DNA of 64,000 nucleotides, from the NCBI RefSeq assembly GCF_963678635.1, contig NC_087062.1, positions 73,127,345 through 73,191,344 of the forward strand, written 5' to 3'. Within the stretch, counting starts at the first letter, position 1, and each line of letters opens with the position of its first letter. The notes below the pieces were generated by a model, which saw only the letters and a list, made by a program, of their open reading frames with translations, made no database searches and was not told the DNA's origin. Below, piece by piece: positions 11,834 through 20,049 of the stretch. The translations under genes were made by a program, and so were the position numbers. Origin of the DNA: Symsagittifera roscoffensis. Lineage: Eukaryota > Xenacoelomorpha > Acoela > Convolutidae.

Positions 11834-14800
11834 GTCGCAGGTGCATTCATCGTCTCATCGAAGTATTTCTGGAGGGCCGCCCTCCAAGAAATCTCTAGCA
11901 GTTTTTCCAATCCAATTTCGTTCGCTTCTGATGACATTACTGTGCCATACTCTTTTCGATTGAAGTTAGAGTTCTCCGTAAGCCCCTTCAAATAATCTTG
12001 CATGGCTCTCTTCTCGCTCCAAGCCATCAGGTTCCCTCTCGCGGAGTTCCTCGCTTTCAACATCTCCACATAACCCCCTGTCGGATCTCCCATGTGGACC
12101 GATTCCGGCACAGTTATTCGACTGTACTCGACCAAGTCGAGTTGTCCTTCCAGTTTCAACTTGGCCATGTTGATTCGCGAGGGCCTATAATCTTCAAGTC
12201 CTCCAGATCCACATTGACTGATTACTTCCTTTTCTAACTTAGTGTATGCCAGGGTTCGCGCCGTCTTCTTCGACCTTGTGGCGGTTACGGTCAGACCTGC
12301 CAAGAGCATAGGGGGTATCAGATTCTCTTTTTCTCCCCCTGTCAGCGTTGTACTATCTCCCTGCCCGCTCTCGCCTGAACGACCTGCGCTCGTTAAAGAG
12401 GTCACCACTGCGCTGGCTCTTGACTTCACCACTCTCGGGTTCATGGCTCGACTTCCTGTCTTCCCTTTTAGTCGCTTCAGCCCTTTCCTGGCTCGTCTGA
12501 CAGGTAATTTCTTTGCAACATGCTGATCATCGGCACTGTCTTCTGTTACTGACTCGGTCAGAACATCCGACTCCATGGAGCTCACTATTTTCTCCAGGAC
12601 CTCACGCATAATGGGTTGGTTCAACCCCACCTTCATTATGGACTGCGTCCCATATCGCCTTATCACGTCCCAAGATTTCTCCATGAAGTTTACTCGGCTC
12701 CAGATTGCTCCTGTCTTGCCTTCCAACTCCATTTGATATCTTTCCCATTCTTCTTCTGGTAATGTGCTGAGGAACGATATCTTCATTGACTCTTCGATTT
12801 TCCTCCTCCTTGGTGATTGATAAAGCAGTTTCTGCGGATCCCTGCTTCGGCACTCTCTAGCCTGGCTTATTGGGTCTATCGGAGATAGATCGGCCGACGC
12901 CTCCTTTGTAGGAGACATGAAGGACGATGGTGCCATTAACAATAAACTCCCATCGACTTCCCCATCGTCATCTTCACTGAACCGGTACTCTAGCAAGTCC
13001 CTTTCCAACGCTCCTAGATCGGTCTCTCCCGGTTTCTCCGTCTTACTTCCGGTCCCATCATCGTTATCGTCCTGATCCATCAATTCATCGTCGTCCGCAT
13101 CAGGTTTCGGCCTAGGTCCCGAGGGTCCTTGTCGTGCGTCTGCGCCCGAATCCGGCCGAGCCGGTACGGCCATGTCTCCTGCATGATAAAACAATTCATC
13201 ATCGACCAGGAACTCTACCAACTCCTCGCCATGTGGGGCCAGGTCTTCTATCGTTATATATGAGCCTCCTCTGCTCTCCCTTGCCACCTCCAGCATCACT
13301 ACCTTCGCTTCTCCTGACCACTTCAGTCTCGATAAGTCATCCGCGGGAGAATACACCTCGTTCCACGTTTCAGCCGAGACCTCTGGTCTCCTGGAGGGTA
13401 GTGCTTTGATCTTTTTCCTGCTCCAGGCATCGGGGAATGAGAAGTCGAACGTATGCGCGGCAGCAACGTTCCAGCTGATGAAGCGCGGCTCCATCCCTCC
13501 ACTCCACTTCAGCATTCTCTTCTCTGCGTCACGAGCTGCTCCGATACGAGGGGCAATGATGGGAGATGTGACTCCCAACAACATCCTCCTTATCGGTGGA
13601 TATCGATGGCATTGGTCCGGCAGCGGCCTGGACCCAGGAAGCCATGTTTGTTGATTCTCTTTTGCATGGGCATAGGCTCCCGGCAATTGAGGTACTCCCA
13701 CAGCCTCTCCTGTATCTTTCACCACTGGTCTCAAATTCCAGAGTTTTGGGTTAAACTGGATGTGGGACAGATCCTCACGGCCCATTCTGCATTTGAAGTG
13801 GTTGTTGAAGTCCATCAACACCCCGCCTGGCTCTGCTATCCTTCCGAACAGCCTATCGTCGCTAGCCAGCTTCCTCAGCTCACTCTGTTCTACCCAATTC
13901 AGCACGGAACAATCCACTACTGAGACCAGGTTGACGTACAACACTGAATTCCTGTACGCTTTAACTTGCACATCCGGGAACGCAAAAGACATCACCGGTC
14001 CATACACCACTGTGACGAATTCCCTCAGTCCGTGGACCAGAGCCAACGGATCAATCCGCATCATGACAGCTAAGTCTGTTAGTAAGGGCATGCCACAATA
14101 CTGCTTACATTCGCTTGCGTTCGTCGCCACCTTGTCCTCTCCTGTGACGCTTCTGTTCTGTTGCAAGAGGTATTGAAGCAGGAGAGTCCTCCAGTCTTTC
14201 ATCTTCTTGAGCGAGGCGGTTTCCAACTGTGCATTGAACTCACGACTGGGTCCCTGTAGTTGTTCAGGGTAACGTAATAGCACAAGCAAATCTCCCAGTC
14301 GACCATAGGTCATGGCAATCAGAGTCAGGAGTCCATCCAATCTCAAATCTGCCAACGCTTGGGTAAAGAAGTTTGCCGGTCCTTTCACAAAGTTTTCATG
14401 ACCAAATGTCACGTATAAGGCTAGCACCAGGCCAATCGACAACTTCCTGATGTCTTTTACGAAACTCGCGATCAGGTTCCTAGATGCCCTCGGATAGCAC
14501 GTCGATAGGAAAGATGGCGTCCATCCCACTCCCATTCCACCCAAGATAGCATCTGATCGTTCATACTGTGCCTTCGTGGCCAGCACGTCAGCTTGAAACT
14601 TGTCCAGCGACATCGTGTTTACGTCTTGCATCAGTTTCAACATCTTGCCTCCAGCCAACTCCCGGGCATTAAGTAGATTTTTCAGATACGCGTGTATCTC
14701 TTTAATTATTGCCGGCGCATGCTCAAACGCGTCCTCACCCAAGGTGCACAGCCTCGGTGACAGATACAACCATATGTTGTTGTGTGGCTTCGTACGCAAA

Positions 14801-17800
14801 GCCATTGCCATGAGGTCCTCCTCTGCTGACGTCATGTTCTTTCTGATCATCCTTCCCTGTTCATTCTCTGCATGATCCATCTGTCTGAACCAGAGATAAT
14901 CAGCCACCTGTTGTACTAACAGATGATCGTCACCTACCCCTGGTCTTAGCTTCAGTAATCTTGCGAAGTTGGACAGCTCCAACCCCAGAACTTCATCTAG
15001 CACCAACCGAGTTGTGCTACAATCTCTGAGCCCCTGTATGGCATTCGAAATGTCAGCCCAAACGGCGGGAAGCTCAGATCGGGACGGATAGTAATTGTCC
15101 GGGTCCACTACTCTGTTTGGGGCAGGAATTATCACGTTGAATATCCCCTCTGCTATCGTCGTGACCATTGTGTACACAAATTGAAGGGGTTCAGGCAACG
15201 CAGCGTAGCCTGGTGACAATACAAAGATCACCTTCACCACATTCATGGTGAAGCGTTGTCTTGCTGCTGCCTCTACCTCGGCCATCGCCGAGAGCAGTGT
15301 CATTATCGCCTCCCCTATAACTTCGTTACTCGGGATCGATCCATCCGTCAGACGTGACAATAAGCCTCTGCTTTGTAGATGATCATTTGAGCCTGCAACC
15401 ACTATTACCTGCGGCTCCATGCTGACCACTCTCCTTACACTTATCATCATGCATATCGCCTGTCCCCAGTCCAGTTTAGGCGCCGTTAAGAAAATCACAT
15501 CGGGCCAGAATAGAGAACGGGGCGTGTAGAGATAATCGGAGCCGGCCACAACCAGATACTTGGCAGCCTTCATGTCCAAGGGATCATAAGCTGCAAAAAG
15601 GCCATCGCCTATTGGGGCCTTCAGGTTCCCATATCTCTTATCGTCTCCAACCACTGTTGTAGTTCGGGGGTAATCCCTCGAATACTCGCCCGGCGTCTGA
15701 CCGGGTGGTTTAGCGAATTGTCTGTACATCTTGTGATGTTTGTTATTGGGCTTGTTCTCCGTCTGGAACTTGCCCTTGCGGACAGGTGGTGTCCTTTCCC
15801 GGGTCCTATCTCGAACGTCGGTGAGCGACTGGGTGTTTAAAGGTCCAAAGGTATTGTCATGAGGCAATCCATCCAGGTCTGCATTTCGGAGTGAGGTCGA
15901 GGAGCTGAATTTCTCCTGCTCTGCTAGCAGCCAATCCACGCCCGGTATCCGATAAAGTCGCGACCTTGTGGGACTTTCACCGCCAGTCATTCTCATCGCA
16001 TCCTCCCGACACGTCAAGGTATTCATATTCAACTTCGCCGACATGTCCGTCTTATACTGACCCCAATGACTAGGATCTGATCTATTCCAAAGCAGCCTGC
16101 TGCCTGATTCGATTCCCTCCGCTGGCACGGTACTTGTAGACGGTCCTGCCGTCGAAGCAGGATTTGTCGTGGCAGGCGAATCGTTCCTCCTAGACGCGGT
16201 CTGGGAGTTATCTCTGTTACTCTGTTCCACCGATCTGCCGAGTCGGCTTCCAATCGACTGCGGCCTGGGAGGAGGAGCAGTCCCCAGCCTGTCTCTCACG
16301 TTTGAGCTCGGAGCGACGGTTACGGCTCCAACCGTCTCCGTTGCCAAGGGCCCTAGACGGTTGGCGAGGGATTCGGGCACGGTTGCCCTTATTCTACTCC
16401 CTCCGGTCAAATTGGTCCGAGCCAAAGAACCGGTCGCCCTCGACTCTTGCTCCACTTCTCTCAATTGCGTCTGAAACACATCGTTAATCCAATGCCTCCC
16501 TCGTTGGGTATTGAAGTGCACTCCATCTCTGGTGAGCGCGATGTGATCAGTCATGCGTAGCATATTTTCGAGATCCAGGAGTCGCAACTCGCCAGGATTG
16601 TTTCTCACCAGACTGCGGGTCATTTCATTCCACCGCGTCACGTTGCCATTCATGAAATCTGCAGCTATAGTGCCCACCAAAGGATTTGGTGGTATCGTAC
16701 ACAGGATCACGAGCTTGGGTCTGTACTTTTCTTTCAATTCGTTCAATAGACACACCGATAGAGGTTCCCACTTGTTCTCTGGAGTCACGGGGGCTCTCGA
16801 GACGTCATTGGTCCCCAGCATTATTACTAATGTATCCAGATGATCCTCGCTCTGGAACTCCATCATTTTGATAACTTGAGCCACTGAGGCTCCTCCAAAG
16901 GACAGAATGGTAGTCTGACCATAGACGAAGATCTCATTCAGATCTCTCACCAGACTGTCTCCAATGATCAAATGGCGACTCCCTGGGGGAATTACTTGGT
17001 CGTTCGTGGCGGGGTTCCAACTCATGTCATTCAAGCAGGCTCGAGGATGCTCGGCTGGCACTTGCGTGAACTGATGACGTGTCATCAGATTCTTCCTTAT
17101 ATCTACCACGCGAGACTTCTCAAAGACTCCACCAGGCGCAGAACACGCTATCGTGCGGGTTGCTCGCTCCGAGCTATTTGATGAATGATCACGACGCTGG
17201 GAAGGAACGATCCTAGCCAGTGTCCGCTCAGTGCCTCTGTTGATTTCATCCATTGCGGCTCTGGCCACTTGGTTAAATGATTCCTGGAATTGAGGAGCTA
17301 GATAGGTGTCAGAAGGGTCTGGTATCGTGAACCTCTGACTCGAAGCAGCCGGTCGCGTCTGCTGAGGAGCCTCGGGCCCCCTTGATGCACACAAATCCAG
17401 AACCTCAGGTCCTCTCGATGCGCACAGCTCCTGCGCTGTTGTCCTGGGGCGTGTGTTGTTAGATCCCTCCGAGGGTCTCATGCTCGCCAGAATTTCCGGT
17501 GACGCTTGGCTCACCTTCGCCATATACAGCTCCTTCAGGTGCTTTATCTCATCCTCCTTGTAGGCCACCTGCAGATCTTCAAATTTCTTTTTCCATTCGT
17601 CTCTCTCTCGAGCTATGGCCCTGTACTCCTGAAGTTTGGCACACAGCTCACTCTGATCTCTCTCCTTCTTCTCCAGTGTCTCAATCGTTTCCGACCTCTG
17701 GATCTCTATCTCGCTCACTCTCACTCTCTTCAGGGGAGGAGCAGCTGTTGGAGAGTCGACCGAGTGTGACGGGCCTGGCCCATCACGCTGTCTCTTCGCT

Positions 17801-18165
17801 CCAATGAGTGGCTGCGCAGGTTGGACGGGTAAGGGCATCTCACCTAGCCGGTGGTCCCTTTGCTCACCTAGTCCTGGCTCACGAGCCAGGTCGTGGCCAG
17901 ACATTTCTCCGCGCCTCCATCTCATTAATCGGTTTCGGCCTCTCTCGGCGGTCCCGGACTCACCGAAGGCCAACATCAACACGAATTCTGTAGGGCGATT
18001 CCCTCGACGCTCTCTTCCCAGTGCATTGAGGAGTGCGACCACAAACATCGCCAACCCCGGGTCTTCTCGTGTAAAATCACAATCGATCAACCGCTGATAG
18101 ATCTCGTCTAGAGTCGCTCCTAGACTCGCTGAGAGGAATTCCATGAGTTCGTTCGTGTCACCCAT
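11803..18165 (-). CDS. ~2120-aa protein with SGNH/GDSL hydrolase domain and a second SGNH-like module
   Basis: The frame is open from 18252, but the first ATG is at 18165 with a good context (G at -3 and +4), giving about 2120 residues numbered from that Met. Order: an N-terminal region, a charged coiled-coil stretch (~135-220), a Ser/Pro-rich linker, an SGNH hydrolase-type domain with block I GDSL (402-405), block III GTND (451-454) and block V D547-x-x-H550, then low-complexity sequence. A second module follows with AGSD (from about 874) and AGSND (from about 924) motifs but no obvious D-x-x-H. Then a long unrecognised region, an acidic segment (~1660-1710) and a basic, NLS-like stretch (KKLPVRRARKGLKRLKGK). 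SGNH enzymes are esterases/lipases; substrate and role here are unknown. No signal peptide is visible, so action inside the cell or particle is more likely. The ORF is separated from pol by a ~450-bp spacer, suggesting its own subgenomic or spliced mRNA. Confidence 0.88.
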   Translation of the reverse strand: MGDTNELMEFLSASLGATLDEIYQRLIDCDFTREDPGLAMFVVALLNALGRERRGNRPTEFVLMLAFGESGTAERGRNRLMRWRRGEMSGHDLAREPGLGEQRDHRLGEMPLPVQPAQPLIGAKRQRDGPGPSHSVDSPTAAPPLKRVRVSEIEIQRSETIETLEKKERDQSELCAKLQEYRAIARERDEWKKKFEDLQVAYKEDEIKHLKELYMAKVSQASPEILASMRPSEGSNNTRPRTTAQELCASRGPEVLDLCASRGPEAPQQTRPAASSQRFTIPDPSDTYLAPQFQESFNQVARAAMDEINRGTERTLARIVPSQRRDHSSNSSERATRTIACSAPGGVFEKSRVVDIRKNLMTRHQFTQVPAEHPRACLNDMSWNPATNDQVIPPGSRHLIIGDSLVRDLNEIFVYGQTTILSFGGASVAQVIKMMEFQSEDHLDTLVIMLGTNDVSRAPVTPENKWEPLSVCLLNELKEKYRPKLVILCTIPPNPLVGTIAADFMNGNVTRWNEMTRSLVRNNPGELRLLDLENMLRMTDHIALTRDGVHFNTQRGRHWINDVFQTQLREVEQESRATGSLARTNLTGGSRIRATVPESLANRLGPLATETVGAVTVAPSSNVRDRLGTAPPPRPQSIGSRLGRSVEQSNRDNSQTASRRNDSPATTNPASTAGPSTSTVPAEGIESGSRLLWNRSDPSHWGQYKTDMSAKLNMNTLTCREDAMRMTGGESPTRSRLYRIPGVDWLLAEQEKFSSSTSLRNADLDGLPHDNTFGPLNTQSLTDVRDRTRERTPPVRKGKFQTENKPNNKHHKMYRQFAKPPGQTPGEYSRDYPRTTTVVGDDKRYGNLKAPIGDGLFAAYDPLDMKAAKYLVVAGSDYLYTPRSLFWPDVIFLTAPKLDWGQAICMMISVRRVVSMEPQVIVVAGSNDHLQSRGLLSRLTDGSIPSNEVIGEAIMTLLSAMAEVEAAARQRFTMNVVKVIFVLSPGYAALPEPLQFVYTMVTTIAEGIFNVIIPAPNRVVDPDNYYPSRSELPAVWADISNAIQGLRDCSTTRLVLDEVLGLELSNFARLLKLRPGVGDDHLLVQQVADYLWFRQMDHAENEQGRMIRKNMTSAEEDLMAMALRTKPHNNIWLYLSPRLCTLGEDAFEHAPAIIKEIHAYLKNLLNARELAGGKMLKLMQDVNTMSLDKFQADVLATKAQYERSDAILGGMGVGWTPSFLSTCYPRASRNLIASFVKDIRKLSIGLVLALYVTFGHENFVKGPANFFTQALADLRLDGLLTLIAMTYGRLGDLLVLLRYPEQLQGPSREFNAQLETASLKKMKDWRTLLLQYLLQQNRSVTGEDKVATNASECKQYCGMPLLTDLAVMMRIDPLALVHGLREFVTVVYGPVMSFAFPDVQVKAYRNSVLYVNLVSVVDCSVLNWVEQSELRKLASDDRLFGRIAEPGGVLMDFNNHFKCRMGREDLSHIQFNPKLWNLRPVVKDTGEAVGVPQLPGAYAHAKENQQTWLPGSRPLPDQCHRYPPIRRMLLGVTSPIIAPRIGAARDAEKRMLKWSGGMEPRFISWNVAAAHTFDFSFPDAWSRKKIKALPSRRPEVSAETWNEVYSPADDLSRLKWSGEAKVVMLEVARESRGGSYITIEDLAPHGEELVEFLVDDELFYHAGDMAVPARPDSGADARQGPSGPRPKPDADDDELMDQDDNDDGTGSKTEKPGETDLGALERDLLEYRFSEDDDGEVDGSLLLMAPSSFMSPTKEASADLSPIDPISQARECRSRDPQKLLYQSPRRRKIEESMKISFLSTLPEEEWERYQMELEGKTGAIWSRVNFMEKSWDVIRRYGTQSIMKVGLNQPIMREVLEKIVSSMESDVLTESVTEDSADDQHVAKKLPVRRARKGLKRLKGKTGSRAMNPRVVKSRASAVVTSLTSAGRSGESGQGDSTTLTGGEKENLIPPMLLAGLTVTATRSKKTARTLAYTKLEKEVISQCGSGGLEDYRPSRINMAKLKLEGQLDLVEYSRITVPESVHMGDPTGGYVEMLKARNSARGNLMAWSEKRAMQDYLKGLTENSNFNRKEYGTVMSSEANEIGLEKLLEISWRAALQKYFDETMNAPATWQHTWLILA

Positions 18166-18614
18166 TTCTTTTCGTGTTGATTCTTGTTGTCGTGTCGTGT
18201 AATTTCTTTCTGTCTCCTCTGATTCAGTGTTCAGTAAACAATTTTCGATCAATCAAGATCTAAAAAACAGGTCGCGACTTAGAACCATCATTTTTGGATG
18301 CAACATCAATCAATTCTTTAAAACTCTCCATTGAAATTCTCTTTTTCAATTCTGATTTAAAATTTTAGCACCAAGGTGGATCGTCCACCTTTATCTTTGT
18401 CAGAGTAGCACGAATGTGCGCTGTCACCTTGATGACACAAACATAAAACATATCATAACAATAACATAACATAAACACATAAACATCACACACCTATACT
18501 ATCACATAAAAACCTAATCCCTAATACTGTACCTAAGACCTAACCTAATCTAAAACTTGACTCTAATTCCTATCGAATAACTTAATAAAAACCACTTATC
18601 GCCGAGCGCAATTC
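18166..18614 (-). promoter_or_regulatory. Spacer between pol extension and the second gene, with hairpin and simple-sequence tract
   Basis: No gene is expected here; on the element strand this is the leader of the SGNH gene. It holds a perfect 8-bp hairpin with 3-nt loop (AAGGTGGA/TCCACCTT, 18373-18391), a smaller TGTCA/TGACA hairpin close by, and an A/T-rich tract of AACATA/ATAACA-like repeats (~18441-18500). A splice acceptor, internal promoter or internal ribosome entry would be needed to express the downstream ORF, and this is where it would be. None is proven. Confidence 0.5.
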
Positions 18615-19541
18615 TTAGCATATACTCAGATAGTATTTTTTAGAGTAAACCTCTATGTCAGTCTCTGAAAATATCACATGCACAAGAGCGTACAACTCTC
18701 TCGGGTGTAGCTTCCCTCTATTGGGATCATAAACTGGCAACGAGAGAGAGGTCACACCTCTCTCAACCAGGAAATCCCTAAGTCGAGTCAAGGCCAATAC
18801 CAAGCTCTCCGGATTCACGTGTTGCGTATCAGTAGCTTTCGTAACCAAAAAACACAAATATTTCCCTGGTATATGTGATGCAACAGGGGGCAACGCTATC
18901 ATTCCTCCTACACCCGGCCTCTGTTTCCACAAAAACTCGATATTCTTGTACTCTCTTTTAAAGTCGGCCGCTAGTGCTGTTTTGAAGCTTACGTCCGCCG
19001 TTATCGCTATGGCGCACGTGCGTTCCGTGAGTATGAAATCGCTGTCCGTTATAACGATATTGTTCGAATAGTGGTTCGGTAGATCAAAATACGATTCAAA
19101 GATTCGTCCAAAAGGTGGTTTCTTAGCATTCTCGCCCTCTGTCTCTAGTTCTCCGGTTTCCCTTGCCGATTTCAATTTTTTTATTATGAGATTTTCGGTG
19201 TGGGTGAGTCCTACCCCCACTCCCCGGACAAAAATATCCATCGACGTCCCCGTCGATCGCCCAAAGTCTAGGAGACCGAGGTTGGATTGTGGAACACGTA
19301 GAGGACCATCTGGGGCGACCCAGTTGGACTCGGTATTATCATGACTGATGTATTTGACGCCGTCTCTATCGACGTCCTGAATCGTCAGGATCGTCTCTTT
19401 TGGATCTGTCGGCAGATCATGGAGCCATTCGAGCACGCGCAAGTTTGTTAGTTCTTGCTCATGAGTCTGTTCCGCTTCTGGTTCGAACTCCACTTCCGGT
19501 TCTGATCGATCGTCGATCCAATCTTGATCCATATCGTTCAC
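18615..19541 (-). CDS. Macro-domain-like protein, C-terminal extension of pol
   Basis: 308 codons from a GTG; the first ATG is at 19532. The N-terminal ~140 residues are acidic and unrecognised. From about residue 150 to the end the pattern resembles the macro (Appr-1''-p/ADP-ribose-binding) fold, nearest to the OARD1/TARG1 type: a hydrophobic strand, LVTKATDT (from 232), a helix, GVTSLSLP, then a helix and a terminal strand EVYSKKY. The glycine-rich loops that hold ADP-ribose in active members are not kept: the equivalent of GxGxD reads YDPNRGK, and the GAGIA loop is missing. A divergent or catalytically dead macro domain is therefore likely. The frame overlaps the preceding one and is reached by +1. 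In the relic at 63.5-64.0 kb the corresponding sequence is one uninterrupted frame, so here the break looks secondary. Macro domains in some RNA viruses reverse host ADP-ribosylation; a similar role is only a hypothesis. Confidence 0.7.
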   Translation of the reverse strand: MNDMDQDWIDDRSEPEVEFEPEAEQTHEQELTNLRVLEWLHDLPTDPKETILTIQDVDRDGVKYISHDNTESNWVAPDGPLRVPQSNLGLLDFGRSTGTSMDIFVRGVGVGLTHTENLIIKKLKSARETGELETEGENAKKPPFGRIFESYFDLPNHYSNNIVITDSDFILTERTCAIAITADVSFKTALAADFKREYKNIEFLWKQRPGVGGMIALPPVASHIPGKYLCFLVTKATDTQHVNPESLVLALTRLRDFLVERGVTSLSLPVYDPNRGKLHPRELYALVHVIFSETDIEVYSKKYYLSIC

Positions 19542-20049
19542 AAGGTCGATTTCTTCTAGCTTCGTCCAGCCCCACCAGCGAGTCTATGACATCACTCACT
19601 ACTATCCGATCTACAACGAAGTCCGCGCTATACGGATTGTATTTCTTCTGGTTTTTTCCTCTCTTACTTTGGCGTGTCTCCATAGTGAGCGGAAAGTCAG
19701 GTTGTATTCCTTTGTCAATTTCGGTTTGTTCCGGGCAATCCCAGTCTTCTTCGGCATAGGGTAGAGTTTCATTGTCCACCTCTACTCGCTCAGTCAACTC
19801 GAGATCCAGTGGTAGATCACAATTATCCACCATCTCATTCCCGTCGTTCTTGTCGCGAGTACCCCTTTCAATCACTTCACAAGCAGGATCCACTATTAAA
19901 TAGTCTCCCTCTTGCATGTCCGCTGGGATGCACCAATCCTCGGACGAGGCGTTGTGTGGTTTGATATTCTCGTAATGAGCCGCTCTTCCGGTGCTCAGCC
20001 GATAAAAACGACCTCCTTGATGCACCTCTGTTATCTGAAATGGACCACG
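19459..20049 (-). CDS. pol: Integrase C-terminal tail and acidic linker (after a TAG)
   Basis: This is in the same frame as integrase, directly behind its TAG at 20050-20052, with no ATG of its own. It begins with residues of the integrase C-terminal barrel (RGPFQITEV, GRFYRLSTG, HYENIKPH), which in Ty3/gypsy follow a conserved Trp, then becomes acidic and Asp/Glu-rich, with a basic patch KRGKNQKK near the end. The last ~35 codons overlap the macro-like frame and probably do not reflect the original reading. The plus-strand relic at 63.3 kb has the same segment fused to integrase without a stop. Confidence 0.8.
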   Translation of the reverse strand, partial: RGPFQITEVHQGGRFYRLSTGRAAHYENIKPHNASSEDWCIPADMQEGDYLIVDPACEVIERGTRDKNDGNEMVDNCDLPLDLELTERVEVDNETLPYAEEDWDCPEQTEIDKGIQPDFPLTMETRQSKRGKNQKKYNPYSADFVVDRIVVSDVIDSLVGLDEARRNRPCERYGSRLDRRSIRTGSGVRTRSGTDS

